A stretch of DNA of 64,000 nucleotides from an uncultured Lachnospiraceae bacterium (GTDB lineage Bacteria; Bacillota; Clostridia; Lachnospirales; Lachnospiraceae). The notes beneath the pieces are model-generated. The model searched no databases. It worked only from the letters and a program-made list of their open reading frames with translations, and had not been told where the DNA came from. Shown one piece after another: positions 18,329-28,807 of the stretch (position 1 is the stretch's first letter; each line of letters opens with the position of its first letter). A program made the position numbers and the translations under genes. The DNA lies in NCBI GenBank assembly GCA_947571775.1, contig CANOZK010000001.1, positions 62,001 to 126,000 on the forward strand, in the 5' to 3' direction.

Positions 18329-18721
18329 CTATACTCTGCGGCGTTTTGGCGGACGGCAGCCGTTATGGGGAACGGGTGTCACGTCACGGATACTGGTAAC
18401 TGTCAGGCCGCATGCCTGTAAAGCACGAATTGCAGCTTCTCTTCCCGAACCAGGACCTTTTACCATTACATCCACCGTTTTCAAGCCATGTATCAGAGCA
18501 GCCTTTGCAGCAGTTTCCGCCGCCATCTGTGCTGCATAGGGAGTAGATTTCCTTGAACCTTTGAATCCCAGGCCGCCGGCGCTTGCCCATGAAAGAGCAT
18601 TGCCTTCGGTATCCGTCAATGTAACAATGGTATTGTTAAAAGATGACTGGATATGTGCCTGTCCTCGTTCAACGTTTTTCTTGACACGACGCTTTGTCGT
18701 TTTCTTTACCGCTTTTGCCAT
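18329..18721 (-). CDS. rpsK: 30S ribosomal protein S11
   Basis: S11, 130 residues, platform of the small subunit. Lys/Arg-rich N-terminus, then [19 protein letters not shown] and the C-terminal [18 protein letters not shown], which is near-universal. Conserved place between rpsM and rpsD. Confidence 0.98.
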   Translation of the reverse strand: MAKAVKKTTKRRVKKNVERGQAHIQSSFNNTIVTLTDTEGNALSWASAGGLGFKGSRKSTPYAAQMAAETAAKAALIHGLKTVDVMVKGPGSGREAAIRALQACGLTVTSIRDVTPVPHNGCRPPKRRRV

Positions 18722-18751
18722 TTAAACTAACCTACACTTTCTATACAATAT

Positions 18752-19120
18752 TTATTTCTTCTTATTTGCAACTGTCCTCTTCGGGCCTTTCCTTGTCCTG
18801 GCATTTGTCTTTGTATTTTGTCCGCGGACAGGTAATCCTTTTCTGTGGCGGATTCCCCTGTAACACCCAATCTCTTGGAGCCTCTTAATATTCATGGCAA
18901 TTTCCCTGCGCAGATCACCTTCCACCACACAGGTTTCTTCCATCGCCTCACGTATCTTGTTTACTTCTTCGTCCGTCAAATCCCTAACGCGGGTATCCGG
19001 GTTTACCCCGGCTTTTTCCAGCAATTTGTTGGAAGTTGATCTGCCGATCCCATAAATATAGGTCAGGCCAATCTCTACACGTTTGTCTCTCGGTAAGTCC
19101 ACACCAGCTATACGAGCCAT
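18752..19120 (-). CDS. rpsM: 30S ribosomal protein S13
   Basis: S13, 122 residues, head of the small subunit, contacting the P-site tRNA and L5. [26 protein letters not shown] at the start, [19 protein letters not shown] and the basic tail [12 protein letters not shown] are diagnostic. Preceded by a 268-base gap to rpmJ that is richly base-paired, unusual for this operon. Confidence 0.98.
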   Translation of the reverse strand: MARIAGVDLPRDKRVEIGLTYIYGIGRSTSNKLLEKAGVNPDTRVRDLTDEEVNKIREAMEETCVVEGDLRREIAMNIKRLQEIGCYRGIRHRKGLPVRGQNTKTNARTRKGPKRTVANKKK

Positions 19121-19388
19121 AATTTCCTCCTCATCTTTGTAAAGAATCTTGAATTTCTAAAATAATTGAATAAACCCCAAATTTTCCTAACTGGGGTGCC
19201 GAAAACAGCACCCAGCCGCATGAAAATACGCAGCCTTTCCGGGTAATTCCCGGTATTAGGCGTATGAATGTGAAGACTGTTTCTTACTGTTTACATAGCA
19301 GCCGCTTGTGCCTACACGGTAGAAACAGCGGAACAACACATCCGTGTGGTTCCTACTGCTGCGTTTAAAATGAAAAAATCGGCAACCC
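19121..19388 (-). ncRNA. Unexplained structured leader between rpmJ and rpsM
   Basis: No gene, but several strong helices in 268 bases. Reading the minus strand: (1) a hairpin of three stacked helices, CAG/CTG, GGAAC/GTTCC and ACAC/GTGT around GGAT; (2) a long hairpin ATACGC-CCT...AGG-GCGTAT closed at its tip by CCGGG-AATTA-CCCGG; (3) GGGTGC/GCACCC with an 8-nt loop near rpsM. The other genes of this operon are separated by 0-90 bases, so the length stands out. Possible roles are a ribosomal-protein autoregulatory leader (S4 or S13 target), an internal promoter region or a processing site. The helices are seen; function and strand are inference. Confidence 0.5.
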
Positions 19389-19502
19389 TTAGCCTTGCCT
19401 TTGCTTATGCTTGGGATTTTCACAGATGACTCTGATCTTTCCCTTTCTCTTGATGATCTTACATTTATCGCAAATGGGTTTTACAGATGATCTTACTTTC
19501 AC
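19389..19502 (-). CDS. rpmJ: 50S ribosomal protein L36
   Basis: L36, 37 residues, the smallest large-subunit protein. GTG start at 19500-19502 with GGAGG seven bases before it. The translation begins [17 protein letters not shown] and keeps the zinc ligands Cys11, Cys14, Cys27 and His32, so it is the zinc-containing form. Lies between infA and rpsM, its standard position. Confidence 0.97.
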   Translation of the reverse strand: MKVRSSVKPICDKCKIIKRKGKIRVICENPKHKQRQG

Positions 19503-19600
19503 TGGAAATCCTCCTTCCGTTATCCAATCTGCCGCTTTGTGCAAAATACAAAAGTCTATCCGTTATTGTATCAAAATATTCCTTATTATGCAAGCATTTT

Positions 19601-19819
19601 TTATTTATCTCTCCATATAATCCGTCCTTTAGACAAATCGTAAGGAGAAAGCTCAATCGTAACTTTGTCACCAGGTAAAATGCGGATAAAATTCATACGC
19701 AGCTTTCCGCTGATATGAGCCAGCACCACATGTTTGTTCTCTAACTGAACCTTAAACATGGCGTTTGGCAGCTTCTCCAACACGACACCTTCTACTTCGA
19801 TTACATCTGCTTTCGACAT
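19601..19819 (-). CDS. infA: Translation initiation factor IF-1
   Basis: IF-1, 72 residues, a single OB-fold (S1-like) domain that blocks the ribosomal A site during initiation. [39 protein letters not shown] and the end GRIIWRDK are typical. Preceded by GGAGG and the map gene; the KOW-domain gene often found here in Firmicutes is absent. Confidence 0.98.
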   Translation of the reverse strand: MSKADVIEVEGVVLEKLPNAMFKVQLENKHVVLAHISGKLRMNFIRILPGDKVTIELSPYDLSKGRIIWRDK

Positions 19820-19835
19820 GGAAACCTCCTATGGA

Positions 19836-20600
19836 TTATTGTAATGATTGCGTTAGTGTTAATATCTCCGGCTCTCCGTCCGTTATCAAAATTGTATTTT
19901 CATAATGGGCGGACAGAGTCCCGTCTTCTGTCACTACTGTCCAGTCATCGTCCAGCCACACCACGTCTGCGCGCCCTTCATTGATCATCGGCTCAATGGC
20001 AAGCGTCATGCCTGCATATAATTTCATTCCCCGTCTTTTTTGTTTGAAATTGGGAATCTGAGGTTCTTCGTGAAGCTGCGTGCCGATTCCATGTCCCACC
20101 AGATCCCGCACAACCCCGTAGCCGAAACTTTCGGCATAGGCGCCGATGGCACCGGAAATCTCAAATAAATGTTTCCCAGCTTTTGCGTATTTCAAACCTT
20201 CAAAAAAGCTTTTCCGTGTCACATCAATGAGCTGACGGGCTTCCGGCGTAATTTCTCCAACCCCATAGGTTCTGGCTGCGTCTGAATGGTAATGTTTATG
20301 AATCAGACCTGCGTCCAGACTGATGATATCTCCCTCTTTGAGTATCCGCTCCTTAGAAGGTATTCCATGAACCACTTCATCGTTGATAGAAGTACAGAAA
20401 GAAGCTGGAAATCCGTTATAATTCAAGAAATTTGGTTCACATCCCCGGCTGCGTATCAGATCCTCGCCTATTTTATCGATTTCCCAGGTGGAAATCCCAG
20501 GCTTGATCAGCTTTGCCAATTCGTTATGCACCTCTTCCAGGAAGTGCCCGGCTTCTCTCATCCGTTGTATCTCACTTGGTGACTTAATTGATACTGACAT
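19836..20600 (-). CDS. map: Methionine aminopeptidase type I
   Basis: A 254-residue enzyme that removes the initiator methionine. The five metal ligands are visible: SLDAGLIHKHYHSDAARTYGV (two Asp), DLVGHGIGTQLHEEPQIPNF (His), LAIEPMINEG (Glu) and SAHYENTILIT (Glu), with the substrate His in QLHEEP. No SH3-like or zinc extension. Two bases separate it from adk. Confidence 0.97.
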   Translation of the reverse strand: MSVSIKSPSEIQRMREAGHFLEEVHNELAKLIKPGISTWEIDKIGEDLIRSRGCEPNFLNYNGFPASFCTSINDEVVHGIPSKERILKEGDIISLDAGLIHKHYHSDAARTYGVGEITPEARQLIDVTRKSFFEGLKYAKAGKHLFEISGAIGAYAESFGYGVVRDLVGHGIGTQLHEEPQIPNFKQKRRGMKLYAGMTLAIEPMINEGRADVVWLDDDWTVVTEDGTLSAHYENTILITDGEPEILTLTQSLQ

Positions 20601-20602
20601 CC

Positions 20603-21247
20603 CTATTCTCCTAAAATCGCCTGAATCTGCCGGAATACATCTTCTAGGCCCTGCGTACCGTCTACTTCCTTCAAAACATTTTTCTGTGCATAATAGTCAA
20701 TCAGCGGCTGTGTCTGCTCGTGATAAACCTTTAGACGTTTTTCTACGGTCTCCGGCTTGTCGTCGTCGCGCAGAATCAGACTTTCCCCGCATGAATCGCA
20801 GATCCCGTCTTTTTTTGGCGCTGCATATTGCAGATGATATGTAGCCCCACATTTTACACAGGCTCTTCTGCCTGACATCCGCTGAATAATGTTTTCATCT
20901 GGAACATCCACATTGATAGCAAAATCGATCTGACTTCCGCTTTTTTTCAGTGCTGCGTCCAGACGTTCCGCCTGAGGAATCGTCCGCGGAAAGCCATCCA
21001 GCACATAACCGTTTTGGGCGTCCGGTTCCTGGAAACGATCTATGACCAAGCTGATGGTCAGTTCATCTGGAACCAGCATTCCCTGGTCCATATAAGATTT
21101 TGCCTTTTTTCCCAATTCCGTCTCATTTTTAATATTTGCTCGGAAAATATCCCCAGTGGATATATGGGGAATTTTGTACTTTTTGGCTATCTTCTTCGCC
21201 TGCGTCCCTTTTCCTGCACCTGGGGCACCCAGCATCACAATCCTCAT
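20603..21247 (-). CDS. adk: Adenylate kinase
   Basis: A 214-residue enzyme interconverting AMP + ATP with two ADP. P-loop [10 protein letters not shown] at the start, NMP-binding region, [11 protein letters not shown] and a LID domain with four cysteines (CVKCGATYH...CDSCGE), the zinc-binding form of Gram-positives. ATG at 21245-21247 follows GGAGG; earlier in-frame codons lie over the ribosome-binding site. Confidence 0.98.
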   Translation of the reverse strand: MRIVMLGAPGAGKGTQAKKIAKKYKIPHISTGDIFRANIKNETELGKKAKSYMDQGMLVPDELTISLVIDRFQEPDAQNGYVLDGFPRTIPQAERLDAALKKSGSQIDFAINVDVPDENIIQRMSGRRACVKCGATYHLQYAAPKKDGICDSCGESLILRDDDKPETVEKRLKVYHEQTQPLIDYYAQKNVLKEVDGTQGLEDVFRQIQAILGE

Positions 21248-21329
21248 ATTGTTCAAACCTCCTGACATACATAACAACATATCATCAAAGGCTGCGGTGT
21301 TGCCACCACAACCTCATCCGTAATCTAAT

Positions 21330-22676
21330 CTATTCGTTCAAGAATCCTTTATAATTACGCACCAGCATCATGGACTCAATCTGCTTAATGGTTTCCAGAA
21401 CCACGCCTACCACGATAATGATAGAAGTCCCTCCAAAGGATACCTGGGCGCCAAACATACCGCTGAAGAAAAAGGGAATGATAGCCACGATTACCAGGCC
21501 GGCAGCGCCTATAAAAATAATGTAATTCAGAATTTTTGTCAGATAATCGGTTGTTGCCTTGCCCGGACGGATACCCGGAATGAATCCGCCTTGCTTTTTC
21601 ATATTATCAGCCACTTCTATGGGATTAAATGTAATAGAAGTGTAGAAGTAAGCAAAGAAAATAACCAGTACGACGTAAATAAGCAATCCAATGGAATAAA
21701 TCGGTCTTTCTGGATTGCACCAGTTACTGGAGGACAGCATCCGCAGCACTTCGCTTCCCATGCCTGTTCCATTAGCCCTTCCCATAAAGCTGGCAATAAC
21801 CATAGGAAACGACATAATAGAAGATGCAAAGATAATGGGGATAACGCCTGCTGTATTGACCTTCAATGGAATATGCGAGGACTGTCCGCCCACCATCTTC
21901 CTACCTTGCATTTTCTTGGAATACTGCACCGGAATCTTTCTGGTGGCATCGTTCAGAATCAGTACAAAAACTACCATTGCCAAGACAATGGCGCAGATGA
22001 TCAGTGCGGCCAAAGCCCCTTTTGCAATTGTCTTTCCCTTCACAAAAGTCTCATACAGACCTGCAAAGTCACTGGGCATTGTGGATACGATATTAATAGT
22101 CAAAACGATGGAAATACCGTTTCCCACACCTTTTTCCGTAATACGCTCACCAATCCACATCAACATAGCAGAACCAGCAGTCAAACATACGACAACTACA
22201 AACGCCGCCGCAATCTTCTCAAATGTGGAGGAGTCTGAACTGGAGGACAGCACTGGAATCAATCCCTGGCGGCCAAATCCGATAGACATGGCAATTCCTT
22301 CAAAAACAGAGAGTCCTATGGTCAGGTAACGGGTAATAGATGCAATCTTTTTTCTTCCATCTTCGCCATCTTTCTGGATTTCTTCCAGCCTGGGGATGGC
22401 AATAGTCAAAAGCTGCATAATAATAGATGAAGTAATATAAGGAGTGATATTCAGCGCAAAAATAGACATCTGCGTAAAAGAACCTCCAGTAAATGCATCA
22501 AAAAAGTTAAATGCATCACCTGACTGGCTGTCAAACCAGTTCTTGAAATATTCCCCATCTGTTCCAGGAACAGGAAGTTGTGATCCAATACGGATCACAA
22601 TAATCATTAGTAAAAGGAAAAATAATCTCCGCCTGATATCTTTTACTTTGAATACGTTTGCCACGCCTTCTATCAT
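21330..22676 (-). CDS. secY: Preprotein translocase subunit SecY
   Basis: The channel subunit of the SecYEG translocon, 448 residues with ten membrane helices. IGSQLPVPGTDG in the first periplasmic loop, TPYITSSIIMQLL, the GIRPGKATTDYL loop and the C-terminal IKQIESMMLVRNYKGFL are diagnostic. Its ATG overlaps the rplO stop by one base, giving translational coupling. GC and codon use match the ribosomal neighbours. Confidence 0.98.
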   Translation of the reverse strand: MIEGVANVFKVKDIRRRLFFLLLMIIVIRIGSQLPVPGTDGEYFKNWFDSQSGDAFNFFDAFTGGSFTQMSIFALNITPYITSSIIMQLLTIAIPRLEEIQKDGEDGRKKIASITRYLTIGLSVFEGIAMSIGFGRQGLIPVLSSSSDSSTFEKIAAAFVVVVCLTAGSAMLMWIGERITEKGVGNGISIVLTINIVSTMPSDFAGLYETFVKGKTIAKGALAALIICAIVLAMVVFVLILNDATRKIPVQYSKKMQGRKMVGGQSSHIPLKVNTAGVIPIIFASSIMSFPMVIASFMGRANGTGMGSEVLRMLSSSNWCNPERPIYSIGLLIYVVLVIFFAYFYTSITFNPIEVADNMKKQGGFIPGIRPGKATTDYLTKILNYIIFIGAAGLVIVAIIPFFFSGMFGAQVSFGGTSIIIVVGVVLETIKQIESMMLVRNYKGFLNE

Positions 22677-23113
22677 TAAACCACCTCTGCCGTTCCACCA
22701 GCCGCTTCAATTTTTTCTTTCGCGCTGGCACTGAATGCATTGACTTTCACATGCAGTTTTTTGGTCAACTCTCCATTTCCAAGAATTTTTACGCCGTCCT
22801 TTGGATGAGAAATTGCACGGCTGCTCAAAAGGCTCTCAATGGTAACCTCCGCTCCATCTTCAAACCTTTCCAAAACATCTACGTTGATGGCAACAATTTC
22901 TTTTGAATTTCGATTGGTAAACCCTCTCTTGGGAATACGTCTGTACAAAGGCATCTGGCCGCCTTCAAAACCTGCTTTTTTCGCGCCGGAACGTGCCAAC
23001 TGGCCTTTGTGTCCTTTACCTGCAGTCTTGCCGTTTCCAGAACCATGCCCCCGGCCTCTGCGGAATTTGTCATGCGTAGAACCCTCTACTGGTTTTAAAT
23101 TATATAATTCCAT
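22676..23113 (-). CDS. rplO: 50S ribosomal protein L15
   Basis: L15, 145 residues, late-assembly large-subunit protein. Gly/Arg/Lys-rich extended N-terminus ([20 protein letters not shown]) and a globular C-terminal part with [21 protein letters not shown]. Stop codon overlaps the secY start. Confidence 0.97.
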   Translation of the reverse strand: MELYNLKPVEGSTHDKFRRGRGHGSGNGKTAGKGHKGQLARSGAKKAGFEGGQMPLYRRIPKRGFTNRNSKEIVAINVDVLERFEDGAEVTIESLLSSRAISHPKDGVKILGNGELTKKLHVKVNAFSASAKEKIEAAGGTAEVV

Positions 23114-23128
23114 TTTGACACCTCCTTT

Positions 23129-23323
23129 TTAGTTTTCTGCCTGTACTTCTTCCACTTTCACCAGATGCTGCACCTGCTTAATCATGCCTCTGGTTGCAGG
23201 GTTATCCGGCATTTCCACGGACTTGTTGGTTTTCCGAAGTCCCATGGCTTTTACTGTCTTCTTGTGTTTGGGAATTGCGCCAATTGTAGATTTTACAAGC
23301 GTAATCTTTAATTTATCAGCCAT
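23129..23323 (-). CDS. rpmD: 50S ribosomal protein L30
   Basis: L30, 64 residues with a short acidic tail. LKITLVKSTIGAIPKHKKTVKAMGL matches the family core. Standard position between rpsE and rplO, 13 nt after rpsE with GGAGGG in between. Confidence 0.97.
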   Translation of the reverse strand: MADKLKITLVKSTIGAIPKHKKTVKAMGLRKTNKSVEMPDNPATRGMIKQVQHLVKVEEVQAEN

Positions 23324-23336
23324 CTTTCAACCCTCC

Positions 23337-23846
23337 TTATCCAACAACCTCTTCTACGGATTTTCCCCGCAGCCTTGCAACTTCTTCTGGAGTTTTAAGC
23401 TGGCTTAAACCCGCAAGCGTTGCAAGCACAACGTTCTGCTTGTTATTGGAGCCAAGAGATTTTGTACGAATATTCTTGATTCCTGCCAACTCGATCACCG
23501 CACGGGCTGGACCGCCGGCGATAACTCCGGTACCGTCTGGAGCTTTCTTTAACAATACCTGAGCGCTTCCAAATTTGCCGATGAAATCGTGAGTAATACT
23601 TCCGTTGTCGTCTCGTGCCACTGTAATCATCTTTTTCATCGCGTCTTCTTTGCCCTTGCGGATTGCCTCCGGGATTTCGGTTGCTTTTCCCAGACCAGCC
23701 CCCACATGTCCGTTGCCATCGCCCACAACTACCAAAGCAGTGAAACGGAAATTACGGCCGCCTTTTACAACCTTCGTTACACGTTTAATAGCTACTACTT
23801 TATCTTCCAACTCAAGCTGGCTGGCGTCGATGATATTGCGTCTCAT
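23337..23846 (-). CDS. rpsE: 30S ribosomal protein S5
   Basis: S5, 169 residues, at the mRNA entry site and important for decoding fidelity. The double-stranded RNA-binding fold is marked by [21 protein letters not shown] and [22 protein letters not shown]; the C-terminal part has [15 protein letters not shown]. Spectinomycin-contact loop VKGGRN is intact. Confidence 0.98.
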   Translation of the reverse strand: MRRNIIDASQLELEDKVVAIKRVTKVVKGGRNFRFTALVVVGDGNGHVGAGLGKATEIPEAIRKGKEDAMKKMITVARDDNGSITHDFIGKFGSAQVLLKKAPDGTGVIAGGPARAVIELAGIKNIRTKSLGSNNKQNVVLATLAGLSQLKTPEEVARLRGKSVEEVVG

Positions 23847-23863
23847 GTGTTTTTCCTCCCTTT

Positions 23864-24232
23864 CTAGAATTCCAACCCAGCTTCTCTTGCTGCATCAGCT
23901 AAAGCTTTGATTTTTCCATGATACAAAAAGCCGCCTCTGTCGAAAACCACCTTTTTGATGCCTTTTTCCACTGCCCTCTTGCCGATGACTTCTCCAACCT
24001 TTGCAGCAGCTTCTACGTTATTGGTATACTCTAAGCCTGCTTTCACCTCTTCCTGGAGAGTTGATGCGGATACCAAAGTACTGCCTACGGTGTCATCGAT
24101 GATCTGTGCGTACATATGCTGATTGCTTCTAAACACAGCCAAACGGGGAGCCTGTGTTGTACCGCTCAGGCGATGACGTATTCTTCTATGCTTTTTCTGA
24201 CGAATTTTCGCTCTTGATATCTTCTTAACCAT
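23864..24232 (-). CDS. rplR: 50S ribosomal protein L18
   Basis: L18, 122 residues, binds 5S rRNA together with L5 and carries it into the large subunit. RHRRIR-like basic N-terminus, [20 protein letters not shown] and the end AAREAGLEF are typical. The ATG at 24230-24232 is preferred (GGAG nine bases before); a GTG two codons earlier is also open. Confidence 0.97.
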   Translation of the reverse strand: MVKKISRAKIRQKKHRRIRHRLSGTTQAPRLAVFRSNQHMYAQIIDDTVGSTLVSASTLQEEVKAGLEYTNNVEAAAKVGEVIGKRAVEKGIKKVVFDRGGFLYHGKIKALADAAREAGLEF

Positions 24233-24249
24233 TTTCACACTCTCCTTAT

Positions 24250-24789
24250 TTATTTCTTACCGGTCTTACCTACTTTACGCCGGATCACCTCATCGACATA
24301 CTTGATACCCTTGCCCTTATATGGCTCAGGTCTTCTCTTATCTCTGATTTCTGCGGCGTACTGACCCACTTGCTGTTTATCAATTCCTTCAACAATAATT
24401 TTATTGCCGTCAACTTTTGATTCCAGTCCTTCCGGATCTTCCATTTCAACCGGATGGGAGAAGCCCAGGTTCAATACCAATTTCTTGCCCTGTTTTGCGG
24501 CACGGTAGCCCACGCCGTTTACTTCCAACTCTTTTTTATAGCCTTCGTTTACACCTGTTACCATGTTCTGGAGCAGGGATCTGGTCAGACCGTGCAGGGA
24601 TTTCATCTTTTTCAAATCATTTGGACGGGTAACGATAACATTTCCGTCTTCCACCTTAATCTGCATTTCAGCAGGAAGATCCTTTGTTAAAGTCCCTTTC
24701 GGCCCTTTTACAGTTACATGATTTTTTTCCGCAACTTCCACAGTTACTCCGGCAGGTACGGTTACCGGTAATCTTCCGATACGTGACAT
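24250..24789 (-). CDS. rplF: 50S ribosomal protein L6
   Basis: L6, 179 residues with two repeated L6 domains, near the factor-binding site. [19 protein letters not shown] and the C-terminal [22 protein letters not shown] are near-universal. GGAGG before the ATG. An 84-base gap to rpsH follows upstream without visible features. Confidence 0.98.
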   Translation of the reverse strand: MSRIGRLPVTVPAGVTVEVAEKNHVTVKGPKGTLTKDLPAEMQIKVEDGNVIVTRPNDLKKMKSLHGLTRSLLQNMVTGVNEGYKKELEVNGVGYRAAKQGKKLVLNLGFSHPVEMEDPEGLESKVDGNKIIVEGIDKQQVGQYAAEIRDKRRPEPYKGKGIKYVDEVIRRKVGKTGKK

Positions 24790-24873
24790 CTTACTATTTC
24801 CTCCTTACTTAGATTGTCGGAAAGGGCTTTTTTGTATCCCCTTCTGTTTTCAGTTTCACCAATGTCTCACCGT

Positions 24874-25275
24874 TTACCAGATAAATGCCAGGACTTCGCC
24901 GCCCACGCCTTCTTTTCTGGCTTCCTTGTCGGTAATAACGCCTTTATTCGTAGAGATAATGGCGATTCCCAGACCTCCCAGAACCTTCGGCAGCTCATCT
25001 TTTCCTGCATAGATACGTAAGCCCGGTTTTGAAATCCTTTTCAGGCCAGTGATGATTTTTTCGTTTTTGTTTTCCCCATATTTCAGTGTGATGTGGATCG
25101 CTTTGAAGTTTCCGTCGTCGATCAGATCATATTTTTCAATATAGCCTTCATCCAGTAAAATATTCGCAATCGCTATCTTCATCTTGGAAGCAGGGATATC
25201 TACGGTATCATGTTTTGCAATATTAGCATTGCGGATTCTTGTAAGCATATCCGCAATGGGATCACTCATTGTCAT
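24874..25275 (-). CDS. rpsH: 30S ribosomal protein S8
   Basis: S8, 133 residues, binds the central domain of 16S r[30 protein letters not shown] and the end [11 protein letters not shown] are diagnostic. The first ATG (25273-25275) has GGAGG eight bases upstream; the second ATG two codons on would give the common MSDPIADML start. Confidence 0.98.
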   Translation of the reverse strand: MTMSDPIADMLTRIRNANIAKHDTVDIPASKMKIAIANILLDEGYIEKYDLIDDGNFKAIHITLKYGENKNEKIITGLKRISKPGLRIYAGKDELPKVLGGLGIAIISTNKGVITDKEARKEGVGGEVLAFIW

Positions 25276-25318
25276 GTAAGTTTCCTCCTCATTTCTTGTT
25301 AGACTTTACATGGGATAT

Positions 25319-25504
25319 TTACCAGCTGGCTTTCTTCACGCCGGGTATCTGGCCTTTGTATGCCAATTCACGGAAACAAATTCTGCAAATCCCGTATTTT
25401 CTCAGATAAGCATGGGGACGTCCGCAGATTTTGCAGCGGTTATATTCCCTGGTGGAAAATTTTGCTTTGCGCTGCTGTTTGATTTTCATTGCTGTTTTTG
25501 CCAT
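25319..25504 (-). CDS. rpsZ: 30S ribosomal protein S14, zinc form
   Basis: S14 type Z, 61 residues. Zinc ligands Cys24, Cys27, Cys40 and Cys43 are all present ([18 protein letters not shown], then ICRICF), so this is the constitutive zinc-dependent form, not the 89-residue zinc-free one. Standard position between rplE and rpsH. Confidence 0.97.
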   Translation of the reverse strand: MAKTAMKIKQQRKAKFSTREYNRCKICGRPHAYLRKYGICRICFRELAYKGQIPGVKKASW

Positions 25505-25524
25505 GAATTTTTCCTCCTAATTCC

Positions 25525-26067
25525 TTAACTTGCAAATGGCATATTGAATAATCTCAACAATTCCCTGGCTTCTTCATCGGTCTTCGCTGTGGTAACGAAA
25601 ATGATATCCATACCTCTGACCTTATCGATTTTATCGTATTCGATTTCCGGGAAAATCAACTGCTCTTTGATTCCCAGCGCATAGTTTCCTCTGCCGTCAA
25701 AAGCATTGGGGTTTACGCCGCGGAAGTCACGCACCCGCGGAAGGGCCAGATTGATCAGGCGGTCTGCAAATTCATACATTTTTTCGCCGCGCAGTGTAGT
25801 CTTGCATCCGATGGGCATTCCTTCTCTGATTTTAAAGTTCGCTACGGATTTTTTTGCCTTACAGGAAACTGCCTTCTGTCCGGTGATAATCTCCATATCT
25901 GCGATAGCGGAATCCAGAACCTTTGCATTTTCTTTTGCCTCGCCAACACCCATATTCACAACGATTTTATGGAGCTTTGGCACTTCCAGTATATTCTTGT
26001 AGCCAAATTTTTTCATCATGGCGTCCACGATTTCATTTTTGTAAATCTCTTTCAGTCTGCTACTCAC
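25525..26067 (-). CDS. rplE: 50S ribosomal protein L5
   Basis: L5, 180 residues, 5S rRNA binder at the central protuberance that contacts S13 and P-site tRNA. Conserved stretches include [36 protein letters not shown] and [20 protein letters not shown]. Confidence 0.98.
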   Translation of the reverse strand: MSSRLKEIYKNEIVDAMMKKFGYKNILEVPKLHKIVVNMGVGEAKENAKVLDSAIADMEIITGQKAVSCKAKKSVANFKIREGMPIGCKTTLRGEKMYEFADRLINLALPRVRDFRGVNPNAFDGRGNYALGIKEQLIFPEIEYDKIDKVRGMDIIFVTTAKTDEEARELLRLFNMPFAS

Positions 26068-26087
26068 TTGTTTGCCCTCCTTCCTTC

Positions 26088-26393
26088 TTAATCAATGACC
26101 TCTCCGGTTTTCTTTGCCACACGGACTTTTTTGCCGTCTTCAATCTTAAAGCCAATTCTGGTAACCTGTCCTTTGTGGAGATACATCACGTTGGATATAT
26201 CAATGGGGGCTTCTTTCTGGATGATTCCGCCTTGCTGGTTCATCATAGAAGGTTTCGTGTGTTTCGTTACTTTATTTACACCATCCACAAGAACTTTATG
26301 GTTTTTCTTGTCTACGGAGATTACTTTTCCCTCTTTGTCTTTATCTTTACCGGCAATTACTCTTACGGTGTCACCTTTTTTTATTTTCAGCAT
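26088..26393 (-). CDS. rplX: 50S ribosomal protein L24
   Basis: L24, 101 residues, an assembly initiator with an N-terminal KOW motif ([19 protein letters not shown]). The ATG at 26391-26393 has AGGAGG nine bases upstream; 14 earlier codons read over the end of rplN. Confidence 0.97.
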   Translation of the reverse strand: MLKIKKGDTVRVIAGKDKDKEGKVISVDKKNHKVLVDGVNKVTKHTKPSMMNQQGGIIQKEAPIDISNVMYLHKGQVTRIGFKIEDGKKVRVAKKTGEVID

Positions 26394-26406
26394 TGTTGAC
26401 TGCCTC

Positions 26407-26775
26407 CTATAATACTTCCGGAGCGAGAGAAACAATCTTCATAAAGTGCTTCTCACGCAGTTCACGAGCTACTGGTCCAAAAATACGGGTGCCTCTTGGA
26501 GTCATATCGTCTTTGATAATGACAGCGGCATTTTCATCGAACCGGATATAAGAACCGTCCGCACGACGGGTCTTGTTTACCGTGCGCACAATCACAGCTC
26601 TGACCACATCGCCCTTTTTGACAACGCCGCCTGGCGTTGCATCTTTGACCGTGGCAACGATAATATCACCGATCTTTCCATATCTTCTTTTGGAACCGCC
26701 CAATACACGAATGCACAAAATCTCTTTTGCGCCTGTATTATCAGCAACTTTCAGTCTGCTTTCCTGTTGAATCAT
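26407..26775 (-). CDS. rplN: 50S ribosomal protein L14
   Basis: L14, 122 residues, at the subunit interface (intersubunit bridge with 16S rRNA). [19 protein letters not shown] and the C-terminal [18 protein letters not shown] are near-identical across bacteria. GGAGG before the start. Confidence 0.98.
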   Translation of the reverse strand: MIQQESRLKVADNTGAKEILCIRVLGGSKRRYGKIGDIIVATVKDATPGGVVKKGDVVRAVIVRTVNKTRRADGSYIRFDENAAVIIKDDMTPRGTRIFGPVARELREKHFMKIVSLAPEVL

Positions 26776-26794
26776 GCGGATTATCCTCCTTACA

Positions 26795-27049
26795 TTATTT
26801 TACTTTCTCTACGACTTCCACAAGTCTCCATCTCTTTTCCTTGGAGAGAGGTCTTGTTTCCATGACTTTTACGGTATCGCCAATACTGCATTCATTGTTT
26901 TCATCATGGGCCTTTAATTTATATGTTCTCTTTACGATTTTCTTGTAAAGAGGATGTTTTACATGATCTTCGATTGCAACAACAATGGTCTTATCCATCT
27001 TATTGCTTGTCACTTTACCCACACGGGTTTTTCTAAGATTTCTTTCCAT
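26795..27049 (-). CDS. rpsQ: 30S ribosomal protein S17
   Basis: S17, 84 residues, an OB-fold protein that binds the 5' domain of 16S r[28 protein letters not shown] and [26 protein letters not shown] identify it. Confidence 0.97.
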   Translation of the reverse strand: MERNLRKTRVGKVTSNKMDKTIVVAIEDHVKHPLYKKIVKRTYKLKAHDENNECSIGDTVKVMETRPLSKEKRWRLVEVVEKVK

Positions 27050-27067
27050 GACTGATAACCTCCATTG

Positions 27068-27277
27068 TTATTTCGCAGCGGCTGCATTCTGAGCGATCAC
27101 TGTCTGAATTCTGGCAATATTCCTGCGAACCTCTTTGATTCTGCTGGTATTCTCCAATTGATTGGTTGCATTCTGAAATCTCAAATTAAAAAGCTCTTTC
27201 TTAGCAGCTACTAATTCTTCATTCAATTCTGTAGCTGATTTTGCTCTTAAATCTTCTACAAATTTATTAATTTTCAT
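27068..27277 (-). CDS. rpmC: 50S ribosomal protein L29
   Basis: L29, 69 residues, two long helices at the polypeptide exit, contact site for trigger factor and [14 protein letters not shown] core is present as [22 protein letters not shown]. The ATG at 27275-27277 is preferred to a GTG three codons earlier; the gene starts 11 bases inside the end of rplP, so the two are translationally coupled. Confidence 0.96.
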   Translation of the reverse strand: MKINKFVEDLRAKSATELNEELVAAKKELFNLRFQNATNQLENTSRIKEVRRNIARIQTVIAQNAAAAK

Positions 27278-27704
27278 TGTGATCACCGCCTTCTAAGTCT
27301 GCGCGAGAGACAATTTTACATTTACATGGAAGCTTATGCATTGCCAGACGCAACGCCTCACGTGCAATCTCCTCCGAAACCCCTGCTATTTCAAACATTA
27401 CGCGTCCCGGTTTTACCACTGCTACCCAATATTCCACGGCGCCTTTACCAGAACCCATACGTGTTTCTGCCGGCTTTGCTGTTACCGGCTTATCTGGAAA
27501 GATTTTGATCCAGACCTGGCCGCCCCTCTTGATATATCTGGTCATGGCGATACGAGCCGCCTCAATCTGATTGGACCGAATCCAGCATGGCTCCATAGCA
27601 ACAAGTCCGTATTCGCCATAATTAATTTTGTTGCCGCGCATCGCTTTTCCTCTGATGGAACCGCGGAACTGTTTACGATGTTTTACTCTTTTCGGCATTA
27701 ACAT
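27267..27704 (-). CDS. rplP: 50S ribosomal protein L16
   Basis: L16, 145 residues, needed for A-site tRNA positioning. [20 protein letters not shown] start, [20 protein letters not shown] and [21 protein letters not shown] are typical. Its ribosome-binding site GGGAG lies in the last codons of rpsC, two bases away. Confidence 0.98.
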   Translation of the reverse strand: MLMPKRVKHRKQFRGSIRGKAMRGNKINYGEYGLVAMEPCWIRSNQIEAARIAMTRYIKRGGQVWIKIFPDKPVTAKPAETRMGSGKGAVEYWVAVVKPGRVMFEIAGVSEEIAREALRLAMHKLPCKCKIVSRADLEGGDHNEN

Positions 27705-27706
27705 AA

Positions 27707-28363
27707 TTATTTATCGCTCCCTTCCTTTTCTGCTTTTGTTGGAAGTACTTCGCCATTATAGATCCAGGCTTTTACGCCAACTTTCCCATAAGTGGTATCT
27801 GCTTCTGCAAATCCATAGTCAATATCTGCACGAAGTGTCTGCAAGGGAATGTTTCCCTCACTGTAAAATTCTGTACGAGCCATATCCGCGCCGCCCAGAC
27901 GTCCAGATACGGAGGTTTTGATTCCCTTGGCACCAGCCTTCATGGTTCTGCTCATAGTAGATTTCATGGCACGACGGAAAGAAATACGGTTTTCCAATTG
28001 AAGTGCAATGTTCTCTGCCACCAACTGAGCGTCGCGGTCTGGTCTTTTCACCTCTTTGATGTCCACAATCAGTTTTTTATCTGTATATTTCTGAAGCTCG
28101 GCTTTTACTTTCTCAATCTCGGAGCCGCCTTTGCCGATTACGATTCCCGGCTTTGCTGTATGGATGATGATCTTCACCCGGTCAGAAGCTCTTTCGATCT
28201 CAATTCTGGAAATGCCTGCTGTATATAATTTCTTCTTTAAAAATTTACGGATGTTGTAATCCTCAATCAGATAATCTGCAAAATCATTCTCTGCATACCA
28301 TTTGGAATCCCAGTCTTTGATGATTCCCACACGAAGGCCATGTGGATTAACTTTCTGTCCCAT
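27707..28363 (-). CDS. rpsC: 30S ribosomal protein S3
   Basis: S3, 218 residues, at the mRNA entry channel. N-terminal KH domain type 2 ([20 protein letters not shown] contains the GxxG loop as GKGG) and C-terminal S3 domain ([20 protein letters not shown]). [20 protein letters not shown] is the universal N-terminus. Confidence 0.98.
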   Translation of the reverse strand: MGQKVNPHGLRVGIIKDWDSKWYAENDFADYLIEDYNIRKFLKKKLYTAGISRIEIERASDRVKIIIHTAKPGIVIGKGGSEIEKVKAELQKYTDKKLIVDIKEVKRPDRDAQLVAENIALQLENRISFRRAMKSTMSRTMKAGAKGIKTSVSGRLGGADMARTEFYSEGNIPLQTLRADIDYGFAEADTTYGKVGVKAWIYNGEVLPTKAEKEGSDK

Positions 28364-28374
28364 CTTTTCCCTCC

Positions 28375-28764
28375 TTATTTCTCATCCAATATGATGGTAA
28401 TATGACTCGTCCTCTTCTCGATCCGGTAAGCCCTGCCCTGTGCTCTGGGTTTGATGCGCTTCATCGTCGGCCCTTTGTTTGCGTAACACTTGGCGACTAC
28501 CAGGTTCTCAGCACTCATCCCATGATTGTTTTCTGCGTTTGCAATGGCAGATTCCAACAGTTTTTTCAATATGCTGGATGCATACCTGGGATTGTAAGTC
28601 AGAATACCAAGCGCTGTCTGTGCGTCTTTTCCACGGATAGCGTCTAATACATAACAAGCCTTCTGCACGGATATACGCGCATAAGATAATTTTGCATGCG
28701 GCCTTGTTTCTCTATTATTCTCATTCCTTGCTCTCTTGATCTGGGATCTATGTCCTTTTGCCAT
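28375..28764 (-). CDS. rplV: 50S ribosomal protein L22
   Basis: L22, 129 residues; its long beta hairpin (about 85-105, containing [18 protein letters not shown]) lines the exit tunnel, where some macrolide-resistance changes occur. The hairpin looks intact. A slightly long N-terminus ([20 protein letters not shown]) precedes the core. Confidence 0.97.
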   Translation of the reverse strand: MAKGHRSQIKRARNENNRETRPHAKLSYARISVQKACYVLDAIRGKDAQTALGILTYNPRYASSILKKLLESAIANAENNHGMSAENLVVAKCYANKGPTMKRIKPRAQGRAYRIEKRTSHITIILDEK

Positions 28765-28807
28765 GGATTAGGAATCCTCCTTTCGCTGCTTGCGCCGGTC
28801 TTTTCGA

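Noticed and set aside
21591..22329. Two plus-strand frames of over 200 codons across secY
   Set aside because: Antisense shadows of secY; composition (His/Asn-rich) is not protein-like.
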